Shown here piece by piece: positions 1 to 9,333 of a DNA stretch of 64,000 nt (positions are counted from its first letter, which is position 1; every line of letters starts with the position of its first letter). This stretch comes from Pseudoalteromonas rubra. Its GTDB lineage: Bacteria; Pseudomonadota; Gammaproteobacteria; Enterobacterales; Alteromonadaceae. The notes under the pieces are model-generated. The model did no database searches, was not told the origin of the DNA, and saw nothing but the letters and a program-made list of their open reading frames with translations. A program made the translations under genes and the position numbers. Where the stretch lies: assembly GCF_000238295.3 (NCBI RefSeq), contig NZ_AHCD03000035.1:248001-312000 (forward strand), read 5' to 3'.

Positions 1-43
1 AACTTATTATGATTGATAAACTCGCAACGAAAAGCAGTAAAGA

Positions 44-475
44 ATGACACAAACAGATAAAGACGCAGTAATTGCACAAAGAATTCAAGACTCGCAAACC
101 TCGGTTACTAAAACCGTTTTCCCAGGTCGAACGAACCACCACAATACCTTGTTTGGTGGTGACGCATTGGCATGGATGGATGAGGTTGCGTTTATCGCAG
201 CGACGCGTTTTTGCCGCAAACCTCTGGTTACCATTTCATCAGACAGAGTCGACTTTAAAGAAGCTATCCCGGCAGGTACGTTTGCCGAATTGGTTGCTAA
301 AGTAGCCCATGTAGGTAATACCAGCTTAAAAGTCGAAGTTCACATCTACCTGGAGACTATGCATAAAGACGATAAGCATCTTGCTATCTCTGGTAGCTTC
401 ACATTTGTTGCTGTTGATGACAACCACAGACCAACACCTGTTGTATGCGATCAGATGCTAAATGGGTTTAGCTAA
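44..475 (+). CDS. Acyl-CoA thioesterase, YciA-type hotdog protein
   Basis: A 143-residue single hotdog-fold protein, the usual size for YciA/BACH-type acyl-CoA thioesterases, which hydrolyse acyl-CoA to free acid and CoA in the cytoplasm. The family's N-terminal block is visible as NHHNTLFGGDALAWMDE (about residues 32-48), followed by the VDFKEAIPAGTF segment. The ATG at 44 is preceded by a purine-rich but weak ribosome site. A second, different YciA-like thioesterase lies at 51329. Substrate length preference cannot be read from sequence. Promoter may lie outside the window. Confidence 0.85.
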   Translation: MTQTDKDAVIAQRIQDSQTSVTKTVFPGRTNHHNTLFGGDALAWMDEVAFIAATRFCRKPLVTISSDRVDFKEAIPAGTFAELVAKVAHVGNTSLKVEVHIYLETMHKDDKHLAISGSFTFVAVDDNHRPTPVVCDQMLNGFS

Positions 476-510
476 TCAATTTTTAAATCTTTAAGTTACA
501 ACAGCCAGAT

Positions 511-527
511 AGGAGTTTTTAACTCCT
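511..527 (+). terminator. Weak hairpin after thioesterase gene
   Basis: AGGAGTT/AACTCCT stem with a three-base loop, 35 bases after the thioesterase stop, followed only by a short T-rich stretch. Possible weak intrinsic terminator. Confidence 0.35.
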
Positions 528-760
528 TTACATTAAAAAGAACACATCATACAAGTTTGTGGTTAACAATTATCTTTGCAAAAGAGGGGAATTTAGATAA
601 TCTTCCCAAAAGGGAGTTATTTCGACTTTACTTTTAAGCTCCTGATTACAAATATCTTTCACAGATTTTGTGACAGAATAGATTTGATAAACGGTACAAT
701 CTGTTAATTAAAATTAGCAAATAGCCATGAGCAGTAAGGAATATTGTCCAGAAGGAAGTT

Positions 761-1276
761 ATGGAACACCGCATTTCAACACATTTATACATCACTCCGT
801 TAGATACTGAACATGCAGACACATTGTTCGACGCAGTAGAAGCGAGTCGTGAAAGCTTGCAAAAATATTTACCCTGGGTGGAAAAGCTAACAGAAATCCG
901 GGATGCAGAAACTTACATTGCAGAGCGGACTCATTTAGCAGGCACAGAATATTTTGCCATCATGCAACAGAATCGTTTTATCGGGGTGTTTGCGATTAAA
1001 CCAGCTAAAGCCCGGAATACTTGTGAAATAGGCTATTGGCTCATTGATAAAGCAAGGGGTAAAGCGGTGATCAGTCAGATAATAGGTGGGGTGTTGCCTT
1101 ATCTAAAAAACGTTCGCCAAGTACGTTATGTAGAGTTTCACTGCCTCGAAAATAACAAGGCGAGTATCAAAATAGCAAAGCGGGCAGGAGCTTCGCTCAT
1201 CGAGTGTTATTCGAGTAAACCTGAATTCGATGCAGCGCCACGTTTGATGTGCCTTTATCGGGCTTACTTACAGTAG
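761..1276 (+). CDS. GNAT acetyltransferase, RimJ/RimL-like
   Basis: 171 residues of the ribosomal-protein-alanine acetyltransferase type GNAT fold: N-terminal HLYITPLDTEHADTLF, central VFAIKPAKARNTCEIGYWL, and a late ENNKASIKIAKRAGA segment that matches the family's NxxSxxvaeKxGF region. It should transfer acetyl from acetyl-CoA to an amino group; the acceptor is unknown. The acetyl-CoA loop is degenerate: IDKARGKAVISQII lacks a clear R-G-x-G-x-G/A. The gene stands alone, 285 bases after the thioesterase gene, with AAGGAAG just before the ATG. Confidence 0.8.
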   Translation: MEHRISTHLYITPLDTEHADTLFDAVEASRESLQKYLPWVEKLTEIRDAETYIAERTHLAGTEYFAIMQQNRFIGVFAIKPAKARNTCEIGYWLIDKARGKAVISQIIGGVLPYLKNVRQVRYVEFHCLENNKASIKIAKRAGASLIECYSSKPEFDAAPRLMCLYRAYLQ

Positions 1277-1450
1277 TGTGATTATTTATACTGAGGTTCT
1301 TCGAGTTTTCATAATTCTCAGGTACAATCCCGTTTCTTTATTAGAGACTGGCCTACAAATAGTGGGATAGTCATTGACTGCAAAGCAGTACGAAACAACA
1401 GTTTTGTATTCAAATTAAAGACTAAACAATAAGAATTTCAGGACAAATTC

Positions 1451-1798
1451 ATGATAAAAAAAACATTACTATCTTTGGGCTGTATACTTGCGCTAAGCAG
1501 TTTTGGCGCACATGCCAGTGGCAAATGGCACACATCAAAAGTCAATTCCGTATATCCAACCTCTCAAGGCGGTTTTGTGCTCACCTTTAAATCCAATGCG
1601 CCTGATTGCTCACAAGCAATTAATGCAGCAAATAAGTATCACTATGTTGAAGTAAATAAGCATAGTATGACTATGGAAGGCGCTAATAAGATCTATTCAT
1701 TAGCGCTGATGGCCGCTGCGTCAGGTAGGGCGATGAGTTTCTACTATGATAGTTCAAACGACAAGTGTTACATCAACAGAGCCTACGTGCAGTTTTAA
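1451..1798 (+). CDS. Small secreted protein of unknown function
   Basis: 115 residues with a clear Sec signal peptide (basic start, hydrophobic LLSLGCILALSS, cleavage after AHA near residue 22). The mature part has two cysteines, in PDCSQ and DKCYI, that could form a periplasmic disulfide. I recognise no family. The ATG follows a CAGGA motif at close spacing. It is a single gene closed by a strong terminator at 1814-1840. Confidence 0.65.
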   Translation: MIKKTLLSLGCILALSSFGAHASGKWHTSKVNSVYPTSQGGFVLTFKSNAPDCSQAINAANKYHYVEVNKHSMTMEGANKIYSLALMAAASGRAMSFYYDSSNDKCYINRAYVQF

Positions 1799-1813
1799 TT
1801 AAAGCCAATATCA

Positions 1814-1840
1814 AAAAAGTCGACCTTAGGTCGACTTTTT
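1814..1840. terminator. Bidirectional intrinsic terminator
   Basis: Perfect 12-bp stem AAAAAGTCGACC/GGTCGACTTTTT with a TTA loop. The A/T ends make it work both ways, closing the small secreted gene on the plus strand and the antiporter gene on the minus strand. Confidence 0.9.
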
Positions 1841-1845
1841 CGGTT

Positions 1846-3183
1846 TTAAAGCACCATTGCAGCTATCCAGCCAAAAATTAATAATGGAATGTTGAAATGA
1901 ATAAACGTGGGCACCACTGAATCCCAGATGTGATCATGTTGACCATCTGCATTTAAACCCGAGGTCGGACCTAATGTAGAATCAGACGCCGGTGAGCCTG
2001 CATCTCCCAGCGCGCCGGCTGTTCCCACAAGAGCAACTGTCGCCATCGCTGAAAACCCAACTTCCATAGATAAAGGAACGAACAGAGTCGCAATGATAGG
2101 CACGGTCGAAAAGGAACTGCCTATACCCATAGTGATAAGCAAGCCTACCAGTAAGATCATAGCTGCTGCGAGCGGTTTGTTCTCTCCAACAAAGTCAGCA
2201 CAGGCGCTCACCAGGCTAGCCACATCACCGGTTTCTTTCATAACGGATGCAAACCCTTGTGCTGAGATCATAATAAAGCCAATCATGGCCATCATAGCCA
2301 CACCTTTGCTGAAGACGTCTGAGCTTTGATCCCATTTGACAATACCAAACAGGCTGAACATCATAACCCCAACAAGGCCACCCAATATCATTGAGCCACT
2401 GACGTTTTGTGCGAGTAGCGAACAAATAATTGCAAGAGTACCAGCAACAATGACTTTACGCTTTTCAGCGTCATTAAGCCGGGGTTTATCAGTTTGCGCT
2501 GTCTTCTCTGACAGCTCATCGTGAGTATAGTTGCGCTTTTTTCGGTAACTCACAAACACAGCAATAATCAAACCTGCCAGCATACCCAGAGCAGGGATAA
2601 CCATGGCGTAAGGTACCTGTGTATTGACAATCTCAAGGCCGTTATCAATCAGGTTTTTATGCAAAATGGAGTATAGATAAATACCGCCGAAGCCATAGGG
2701 CAAAACCATATAAGACGTTGCTAAACCAAAAGTTAAAATACATGCAATGGCACGGCGATCGATATTTAACTGATTAAATATCACCAACAATGGAGGTATA
2801 AGGATCGGAATAAAGGCAATGTGTACTGGAATGAGGTTTTGTGAGGCAACCGAACAACCCAGAATAATGACCATAATGAGCATGCTCAGCAACTGACTTG
2901 AGTTTTGTTGATTGCCATGGACCAGAGACAGTAATTTATCCGCCAGGATTTGGGTTAATCCCGACTTAGATATTGCCACTGCAAAAGCACCAAGCATCGC
3001 GTAGCTGAGCGCAATCTCTGCGCCACCGGATAACCCGGAATTAAATGCATTCAGCGTATCTGATAGACCTAAACCCGCACTCAAACCAGCAACCATAGCA
3101 CTGATTGTCATTGCGACAATCACGTTCACTCTAAATAGTGTCAGGCCGAGCATCAGCAAAACACCAATAATAACAGCATTCAT
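1846..3183 (-). CDS. Na+/H+ antiporter family membrane protein
   Basis: 445 residues, almost entirely membrane segments (about 11-12). The N-terminus (MNAVIIGVLLMLGLTLF...) matches the Na_H_antiport_2 domain, followed by the NhaC-like antiporter core with the conserved TAGALGDAGSPASDSTLGPT segment near the C-terminus. It probably exchanges Na+ for H+ or a metabolite across the inner membrane; related proteins include Bacillus YuiF. Its start lies 4 bases after the stop of the transglutaminase gene, so it is the last gene of the operon that begins with the receiver gene at 7368. Why an antiporter ends this operon is unclear. Confidence 0.82.
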   Translation of the reverse strand: MNAVIIGVLLMLGLTLFRVNVIVAMTISAMVAGLSAGLGLSDTLNAFNSGLSGGAEIALSYAMLGAFAVAISKSGLTQILADKLLSLVHGNQQNSSQLLSMLIMVIILGCSVASQNLIPVHIAFIPILIPPLLVIFNQLNIDRRAIACILTFGLATSYMVLPYGFGGIYLYSILHKNLIDNGLEIVNTQVPYAMVIPALGMLAGLIIAVFVSYRKKRNYTHDELSEKTAQTDKPRLNDAEKRKVIVAGTLAIICSLLAQNVSGSMILGGLVGVMMFSLFGIVKWDQSSDVFSKGVAMMAMIGFIMISAQGFASVMKETGDVASLVSACADFVGENKPLAAAMILLVGLLITMGIGSSFSTVPIIATLFVPLSMEVGFSAMATVALVGTAGALGDAGSPASDSTLGPTSGLNADGQHDHIWDSVVPTFIHFNIPLLIFGWIAAMVL

Positions 3184-3187
3184 AATG

Positions 3188-5134
3188 TTATTTTTTCGCC
3201 TTTTTTATTATTAAACGGCCAAGCGCTTTCATCCTTGTAGCCTCTGCTTTGGTTAATTGCGCTCGGGAAAATCTAGATTTTACAAAATATTGGTTAAACT
3301 CTTCCAGTTCCTGAGATAAACCAGGATACTGTGACTTCAAGGTGAATAGCGCCTGTGAGGGCGTCAATTTATGTAACTCTTCGCCTGCTAATCTGCAAAT
3401 AGCCTGATGAAGCTTGACTGCCTCTGGTAATTTTATCAATTGCTTGCGTTGCAGATACCAGAAGCGAGCTATGAATATGGCGATTAGCAATAAAAACACG
3501 CTTAAAGCCGGCAATAACCTGTGGTACTGGCCAAATAAATCTCGCAATAACCTGGATTGCTTTTGATGATCAAAGTTCAGAACCCAACGGGTCCACTGAT
3601 AATCAAGTTGCTCAATCTGAAGTCTTACCCAATTTACCAACGCCAGATTAGAATAGCTCATCAGGCTCAGGCCAAGGTTATCCTTAAATTCATCTTCCAC
3701 CTCGGTTAATTCAGACAAAGAGCCGATGAGTCTGTCCGGTGCTACCCAAGCGGTGGGGTCTAAACGATACCAACCTTGCTGAGGAACATAATACTCTACC
3801 CAGGCGTGCGCGTCGTATTGATAAACACTGTAATACCCGCGTTCTTCATTATATTCTCCGCCAAGGTATCCCGACACGAGTCGGGCAGGAATACCTGCTG
3901 CTCGCATCATAAAGGCGGCACTTGCAGCGTAATGACCACAGAACCCCTCACGCGTCTCAGTTAAAAAAGTGTCAATGCTGTCTCGGTCACTGATTGTTGC
4001 AGGCATAAGTGAGTAACTAAATCTATGTTCGATAAAATACTGTTTCATCTGCTTAATGAAGTCTGCGGTATTGTCTGTGGTATTATCCCATCGCATTGCC
4101 ATGGCCGTTGCAAGTGGATTAATTTCTTCAGGTAAAGCCGTATTGAGCCGATACTGCCAATTGACCAAACCTATTCCTGAAACATGAATAGGCGTCACCT
4201 GATATTCCATGCTACTACTCAGGTGATTTTGCATAAACAAAGTGCCAAAATGATTCGTATTCACACCCCGTGTGGCAGACTTTGCCTGACCCAGATTGTA
4301 TAGCCAGGTTTTACCTGATGGTCTGGCGATCACTGTATAACTTGCACCGACCGCACGATAAGGTGCTTGTAAGGGTACGTCGTGATGCGCTGAAACCCGC
4401 CAACGCTTACCGTCAAACTTATCATGAATTAAGGTTCGCCAGTAAAATGGCGGTTTCATCTGAGCGCTGTCGGGAAGAATTGCCCTGAAAACTAACTCGT
4501 CTGAACGAGATAACTCTGATATTTCAAACGGATCTATGTCCTCAGAAAGCCCAGTTTGTGTTTTCTTGGCGCCGGGGAGCTGCCAAAATGGAGAAACTTT
4601 CGGTAGGAGTACCACCATAATTGCTGCCAGGGGGAGCGCGAGTAGCAAATGCTTTGTGGCTTGTTTCATTGCGCTGCGTAATTCTATGTCGTGTTCGATC
4701 CACAACATTTGCGCTAGGTTGATCACCAAAAGAGCGAGCACAAATAACAAAGACAGAACATTCTGAGAGAAGATAAAAAAACAGGGGTAAACGAAAAAGT
4801 TGAGTAACTGCACCGACATGGCTTGCTTTTTTGTTTTTGCCTGAATGGTCTTTAGTGCACATGCCCCCAATAACAATGAAACGAACATTTCTACCAGGTT
4901 AGCAAAACCGATTGCGACAAACACAACGAGGATAATGGTAAAGGCCAATAGATTAATCATCTTTTCGGATGGGCCTTTAACCAGTTTCTTATAAATAGCG
5001 AGCTTGAACAGTACAATAAGCAACATGGCACAAGTAAATACCAGGCCGAAACTGTTCAAAAGCAGGATGCTGACTAAGCCATACAGGAGTGTTGTCAGTA
5101 AAGTTTGGGGCTCTAGAAGTTTGTCAGAAGTCAC
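3188..5134 (-). CDS. TgpA-like transmembrane transglutaminase (DUF3488 + transglutaminase core)
   Basis: 648 residues: five to six N-terminal membrane segments (about 1-190), a periplasmic DUF3488-type region, a transglutaminase-like core, and one further membrane helix near 545. The papain-like triad is complete: Cys399 in GFCGHYA, His443 in DAHAWVE and Asp459 in LDPTAW. Pseudomonas TgpA, the best known relative, is an inner-membrane protein with a periplasmic catalytic domain; the reaction in vivo is not settled. The start overlaps the DUF58 gene by 11 bases, indicating coupled translation. The DUF58-TgpA-MoxR set is a recurring gene group. Confidence 0.9.
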   Translation of the reverse strand: MTSDKLLEPQTLLTTLLYGLVSILLLNSFGLVFTCAMLLIVLFKLAIYKKLVKGPSEKMINLLAFTIILVVFVAIGFANLVEMFVSLLLGACALKTIQAKTKKQAMSVQLLNFFVYPCFFIFSQNVLSLLFVLALLVINLAQMLWIEHDIELRSAMKQATKHLLLALPLAAIMVVLLPKVSPFWQLPGAKKTQTGLSEDIDPFEISELSRSDELVFRAILPDSAQMKPPFYWRTLIHDKFDGKRWRVSAHHDVPLQAPYRAVGASYTVIARPSGKTWLYNLGQAKSATRGVNTNHFGTLFMQNHLSSSMEYQVTPIHVSGIGLVNWQYRLNTALPEEINPLATAMAMRWDNTTDNTADFIKQMKQYFIEHRFSYSLMPATISDRDSIDTFLTETREGFCGHYAASAAFMMRAAGIPARLVSGYLGGEYNEERGYYSVYQYDAHAWVEYYVPQQGWYRLDPTAWVAPDRLIGSLSELTEVEDEFKDNLGLSLMSYSNLALVNWVRLQIEQLDYQWTRWVLNFDHQKQSRLLRDLFGQYHRLLPALSVFLLLIAIFIARFWYLQRKQLIKLPEAVKLHQAICRLAGEELHKLTPSQALFTLKSQYPGLSQELEEFNQYFVKSRFSRAQLTKAEATRMKALGRLIIKKAKK

Positions 5135-6074
5135 TCAACGCCTCCAGACACTTTTCTCTATGCTTATCTCCTCGATCAGCGCTCACCTGTACGGCATTGC
5201 TCAATCGCAGGGCAAACATATCTCCTTGCTTATCCGCTTCAAGCACCTGATAACATAATTTAGACAAGCGACTTTCCTTGTTGCCATCGTGTGCTGAATA
5301 GTCAAATGTGTGCTGAGAATAATAGCTATCACCACTGTATTGCTTCACCAGAAGTTGCTGACTCTTAGCAAAATGCCGCCAGGAAATACGGCTTTTACTG
5401 ACCCCAGGCCTAAAGCGCTCTAGGCCATCGAAGTTCTCATGACTTTGCGTGCTTTGATGTACGTATTGTCCCTGTTCAGCCGTCGCTTCCTGTTCACTGA
5501 ATGTCAGCTGACAAGTCAGCGGAGCAGGGTAGACACAAAATGTCTTATCTGTGTTCAGGTAAGTCCAAACGCGCACTAGGCCAAACGGATAACGACTCGA
5601 TAGTTTAAGTCGGCCAAGTCGGTAGCGTCCTCGTAACTCAGGGTGCAAAAACAAAGAAACCACGTGAGGTCCTTGCTTATGGTTTTCATTACAGTCACTA
5701 AAGTCAAAGTCCTGACTGACAATATCCAGTGAGTAGCAATCATGCGGTGTATTGACCTTTACCAACACTTCTACCGGTTTAGAGGCAAAGTTGTTCTTAA
5801 CATCCAGCAACTGGATCGTCAGACCATGTAAGTTAAGGTAACCGTATATCAAAGCCAAAACCAGAATAAGCAACATTACATAAGCGACCCCGAGGATCAG
5901 GTTGTTCTGATAATTACTACCTAAAATAAAATTGAGGATCACCATACACAAAAAAAATGCGCCCTGTTTAGAGGGAACAATATAGATATTATGGTGAGAG
6001 AGGGTAAGTTGCGCAGCGCTGTGCTTGCGCTTGATCATGTCAGCCAGCCAGGACTGCAACCAGTCACTGCGCAT
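5124..6074 (-). CDS. DUF58 domain membrane protein
   Basis: 316 residues. Two adjacent membrane helices (about 35-80) are followed by a soluble DUF58 domain with the characteristic LERFRPGVSKSRISWRHFA motif near residues 218-236. DUF58 proteins are regularly encoded with MoxR ATPases and are thought to be their membrane partner, with a von Willebrand-like fold in the C-terminal part. It starts 2 bases after the moxR stop and overlaps the next gene, so the three are almost certainly co-translated. Biochemical role unknown. Confidence 0.88.
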   Translation of the reverse strand: MRSDWLQSWLADMIKRKHSAAQLTLSHHNIYIVPSKQGAFFLCMVILNFILGSNYQNNLILGVAYVMLLILVLALIYGYLNLHGLTIQLLDVKNNFASKPVEVLVKVNTPHDCYSLDIVSQDFDFSDCNENHKQGPHVVSLFLHPELRGRYRLGRLKLSSRYPFGLVRVWTYLNTDKTFCVYPAPLTCQLTFSEQEATAEQGQYVHQSTQSHENFDGLERFRPGVSKSRISWRHFAKSQQLLVKQYSGDSYYSQHTFDYSAHDGNKESRLSKLCYQVLEADKQGDMFALRLSNAVQVSADRGDKHREKCLEALSDF

Positions 6075-6076
6075 GA

Positions 6077-6988
6077 TTACAATACAACCGCAACGTTATC
6101 AAAAATCCCTTTTACGACATCATCTAGTTCATTGGCGGAAACATTCAGGCGGTGTCCTGCTACTGCCGCAAACACAGCTTGTACATCATCAGGTAATGCA
6201 TAATCGCGCCCTTGCGTAAGTGCATAAGCACGTGTGGCAAGACCTAATGCGATACTTGCTCGTGGTGAAAGAGGATCACTAAACTGACCACTGTAGCGCG
6301 TGAAGTTCACCAGGTTAATGATATATTGTACAACTGATTCAGACAGATTAACGGCGACTACTGTTTGCTGCAGAGCTGCCAGCGCAGTTAGATCTAATAC
6401 GCATGACAGCTCGCTTAGGTGTTGTCTTTGCAGGTTATTGCCCAATATCAGACTTTTCTCGGCATGCTCATCAGGGTAACCCAGGCTGATCCGCAGGAAA
6501 AAACGATCTAGTTGAGACTCAGGCAAAGGGTGTGTACCTGACTGATGCAAAGGGTTTTGCGTAGCAATGACAAAAAACGGTTCTGGCAACGGGTGCGTCT
6601 TGCCATCAACTGTTACCTGACGTTCTTCCATTGCCTCAAGCAGGGCACTTTGCGTTTTTGGACTGGCGCGATTGATTTCATCTGCCAGTAACACCTGACT
6701 AAAAATGGGCCCAGGATGAAAATCGAAACTCTGTTGCTGAGTGTTAAATACGCTCGATCCGGTAATATCGGCGGGCAACAGATCACTGGTAAACTGAACG
6801 CGTTGATAACTTAACCCAAGTACATTGGCAAGGCCGTGGGAGAGGGTGGTTTTACCCATTCCGGGTAAATCTTCAATTAGCAGGTGCCCTTTACATAGCA
6901 AACAAACAACGGCCAGCCGGATCTGTTCTTCTTTACCTAGTATCAGCTCGGATAGCTGATTGATTATCGCTTCTGTGGTTTTATTCAT
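6077..6988 (-). CDS. MoxR-family AAA+ ATPase
   Basis: 303 residues, the normal MoxR length. Walker A is GMGKTT (43-48), Walker B LLADE (100-104) followed by the MoxR-specific INRASPKTQSALLEAMEE, and sensor 1 is in VIATQNP. MoxR ATPases act as chaperone-like remodelling machines; with DUF58 and TgpA it probably forms a membrane-linked complex. The start codon overlaps the receiver gene stop as ATGA (6985-6988), implying translational coupling. Confidence 0.93.
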   Translation of the reverse strand: MNKTTEAIINQLSELILGKEEQIRLAVVCLLCKGHLLIEDLPGMGKTTLSHGLANVLGLSYQRVQFTSDLLPADITGSSVFNTQQQSFDFHPGPIFSQVLLADEINRASPKTQSALLEAMEERQVTVDGKTHPLPEPFFVIATQNPLHQSGTHPLPESQLDRFFLRISLGYPDEHAEKSLILGNNLQRQHLSELSCVLDLTALAALQQTVVAVNLSESVVQYIINLVNFTRYSGQFSDPLSPRASIALGLATRAYALTQGRDYALPDDVQAVFAAVAGHRLNVSANELDDVVKGIFDNVAVVL

Positions 6989-7368
6989 GCAATCATTTCA
7001 AGTCTTTTCATTACTGAGTCAACTTTTTTCGCGTTAAAGGGCTTAGCAATAAAGCCTTTCGCTCCCAATTCCCAGGTATTTTGCACGTTTTCCAGGCTGT
7101 TATGTCCTGAACACATAATGACATGAACATTGGGATAGTTTTCATTAATGTATTCAAGGATCTGCGTACCGTCGGTATCAGGCAGCTCAATATCCAGGAA
7201 AATAACATTCGGAGATTTTTCTGCCATCAATGGCATCGCTGATTTAAAGTCCTCAGACTCATAGACTTCTTCAAAACCCAGGTTTTCAAGAATATCTATC
7301 AGGTAACTGCGCACATCCTCAACGTCATCGATGATCAAAATTGGTTCTAGGGGTCTGACAAGTTCCAT
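6985..7368 (-). CDS. Single-domain response regulator (orphan receiver)
   Basis: 127 residues from the ATG at 7368, preceded by AGAAG; an upstream in-frame extension to 7428 has no ribosome site and breaks the domain start. It is a bare CheY-like receiver: acidic pair DD near residue 13, phospho-acceptor Asp59 in FLDIEL, Ser in MCSGH, and Lys109 in AKPF. No output domain and no kinase nearby. It is the first gene of the operon and overlaps moxR by 4 bases, which suggests that phosphorylation feeds directly into the MoxR/DUF58/TgpA system, perhaps by protein contact. That link is inference. Confidence 0.88.
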   Translation of the reverse strand: MELVRPLEPILIIDDVEDVRSYLIDILENLGFEEVYESEDFKSAMPLMAEKSPNVIFLDIELPDTDGTQILEYINENYPNVHVIMCSGHNSLENVQNTWELGAKGFIAKPFNAKKVDSVMKRLEMIA

Positions 7369-7453
7369 ATTGTATTTACTTCTTTTGAACGACAAGGCTA
7401 ATGGACATTTCCTAAAGCATATTGTCACCCGAGAGAGTCTGTAACCACATTAT

Positions 7454-7486
7454 ATTTAACATCCCATAATTTACATTATGTTAAAT
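7454..7486. promoter_or_regulatory. Inverted repeat in divergent spacer
   Basis: ATTTAACAT (7454-7462) and ATGTTAAAT (7478-7486) form a perfect 9-bp inverted repeat with a 15-base AT-rich centre. It lies between the receiver operon (minus) and the binding-protein gene (plus), about 85 bases from one start and 70 from the other, a fitting place for a shared operator. Confidence 0.4.
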
Positions 7487-7553
7487 AGTGTATTTATGAC
7501 AACTCCTCCGATTGTGGCTAAGCTTAGATCAGTCTTATCTTGAGCTTTCAAAA

Positions 7554-8450
7554 ATGCTAATTGCCTTGTTTCTGTTATACAGTTTTTATGCAAGCTACTC
7601 ATTTGCCTCTGACCAGATCAGCGTGACCTATCGTGATTATAAAGGTACGCATAGTGTGACTGGTCGAAAAATCGGTGACCATTCCTTTCACTACAATATG
7701 AATGCGCCTAAGCAAGTCCAAGTGACTACCCTGGAATGGCAACCTTACATTGGGCAAAGCTTGTGTAAACAAGGCTGGGTTATGCAAGCTGTAATCGCTT
7801 TACTACATAGTCAAAATTATGGTGCAACGGTTACATTCTATCCCTGGGCACGCGCTGTAGCCTATGCAGAAAATGGTAAGGTAGATTTACTGGTCCCAGA
7901 ATACTTCATTGAACCTGAAGCACCATCGGATACTTTTCCAGGCACACGTCGTTTGGATCATCTCACACTCAGCGAGCCATTTGGTTGGGGTCCTATTGCG
8001 CTGTATAAAAGAAAGAATTACAACACCGACCATTTTACCAGCCTTGCAGCGCTGGCGGATGAACGAATTGGCGTCGTTCGAGGCTATCAGAACACCCCGG
8101 AGTTTGACCGTTTAATGGATGCAGGCAAATTCAATGTCATTGAGGCAGTTGATGACGCCCACAATATCAGATTGTTAATGGCTGGGCGCGTAAACCTCAT
8201 TATCGGTGACCCGGAAGTCATTGAGATGGAAGTCGAAGTTTTGTCTCGAAATGATTCAGATATATCTCAGCTGCAAAATTTGGTGATGGTTGAGCCAATA
8301 TTGCAAATGAACGGCTTGTTCTTTGCTGTCTCGAAACGCAATAAAAATGGAAAAGCGCTGTTATTTGAACTTAATCAGGCTATTGCTGAATTTAAGAAAT
8401 ACGGCGTTCTGGATGAAATAAAATACAATACTGCCAAAAGCTGCAAATAG
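7554..8450 (+). CDS. Periplasmic substrate-binding protein, SBP_bac_3-like
   Basis: 298 residues from the ATG at 7554; a TTG further upstream has no ribosome site. The first 24 residues form a signal peptide (MLIALFLLYSFYASYSFA). The rest resembles family 3 solute-binding proteins: WQPYIGQSLCKQGWVMQAV near the start, FYPWARAVAYAENGKVDLLVP, then ERIGVVRGYQNT. Such orphan proteins in marine gammaproteobacteria often lack ABC transporter genes; none is adjacent here, so it may be a sensor-type or scavenging protein. Ligand unknown. It is related in architecture to the gene at 11186. Confidence 0.78.
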   Translation: MLIALFLLYSFYASYSFASDQISVTYRDYKGTHSVTGRKIGDHSFHYNMNAPKQVQVTTLEWQPYIGQSLCKQGWVMQAVIALLHSQNYGATVTFYPWARAVAYAENGKVDLLVPEYFIEPEAPSDTFPGTRRLDHLTLSEPFGWGPIALYKRKNYNTDHFTSLAALADERIGVVRGYQNTPEFDRLMDAGKFNVIEAVDDAHNIRLLMAGRVNLIIGDPEVIEMEVEVLSRNDSDISQLQNLVMVEPILQMNGLFFAVSKRNKNGKALLFELNQAIAEFKKYGVLDEIKYNTAKSCK

Positions 8451-8560
8451 CGCTCATTTTCAGTTGTATTACAGGAAACACCGGAGCGCCCTGCTTTTCT
8501 CGTTCCCAATTTATTGATTCATCGCTTTGAATTTTCGCTGGTATACCTCTTGTGTGTCAA

Positions 8561-8588
8561 AAAAGGGAGCAGAGTTACCGTCCCTTTT
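8561..8588. terminator. Bidirectional terminator
   Basis: AAAAGGGA/TCCCTTTT perfect 8-bp stem with a 12-base loop, between the convergent binding-protein gene and miaE. A/T flanks allow use in both directions. Confidence 0.65.
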
Positions 8589-8650
8589 ATATTCAACGTT
8601 CAATTTAACATAATAGGCATTAGTCTGTTTTGAGGTTCGCGTGTATCCGA

Positions 8651-9223
8651 TTAATGCAATGCTGCGGTAAACGGAATACTTTCACAGATCTTGGCTTCCG
8701 CAATCAGTATTTCTTCAAGGCGGGCATCGATTATGGCTCTGTCAAAATACTCGTAGCCAAGTTCAACAAACAAATTCTTGTGCTTTTCTTCTGACTTAGC
8801 AATGGTCACGTAAAAATCTTTTTCTTTGCCTTCAGGCAAAGCTTCCGCAACCAAAGAAAAACGCTCGTGTCCCCTCGCCTCTATCACCGCCGCAACTAAC
8901 AGCCGATCAATTAGAAATTCATCTGAGCCCTGACGAAATAAGGCACGCATTTTTTTAATATAAGGATCGGCTTTATCATTGCCCAAAGTGACGCTTCGAT
9001 CAGTTAATAACTTAAGCACCTGCTTAAAATGAATCATTTCTTCAATCGCAAGATCTGCCATCGCCTTTACCAGCTTTATTCGGTCCGGATAATGACTTAG
9101 CATAGACATCGCCATGCCAGAGGCTTTTTTCTCTGCGGCTGCGTGATCTTGCAAAAAAGTATCAAACTCAGCCATCACTTTATGAGTCCACTCAAATGGA
9201 GTGTGGAATTTTAATTCAAACAT
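8651..9223 (-). CDS. miaE: tRNA-(ms2io6A)-hydroxylase MiaE
   Basis: 190 residues, ferritin-like four-helix bundle of the MiaE family. It hydroxylates the isopentenyl group of 2-methylthio-N6-isopentenyladenosine at tRNA position 37, using a non-haem di-iron centre and O2. The metal-binding Glu/His motifs are visible: EEMIHFKQV, VIEARGHERF and AKSEEKHKNLF. Length and motifs match the bacterial enzyme throughout. It appears to be monocistronic. Confidence 0.93.
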   Translation of the reverse strand: MFELKFHTPFEWTHKVMAEFDTFLQDHAAAEKKASGMAMSMLSHYPDRIKLVKAMADLAIEEMIHFKQVLKLLTDRSVTLGNDKADPYIKKMRALFRQGSDEFLIDRLLVAAVIEARGHERFSLVAEALPEGKEKDFYVTIAKSEEKHKNLFVELGYEYFDRAIIDARLEEILIAEAKICESIPFTAALH

Positions 9224-9333
9224 GTTTTTCTGTTCAGTAACCAGTTTCCTGGCATTCTACCTAAGTACGGCGTCGTATTACAACGATACCCTAAGTCAAT
9301 TTTGATTCATGCCATTAGTATCGGACATTACTG

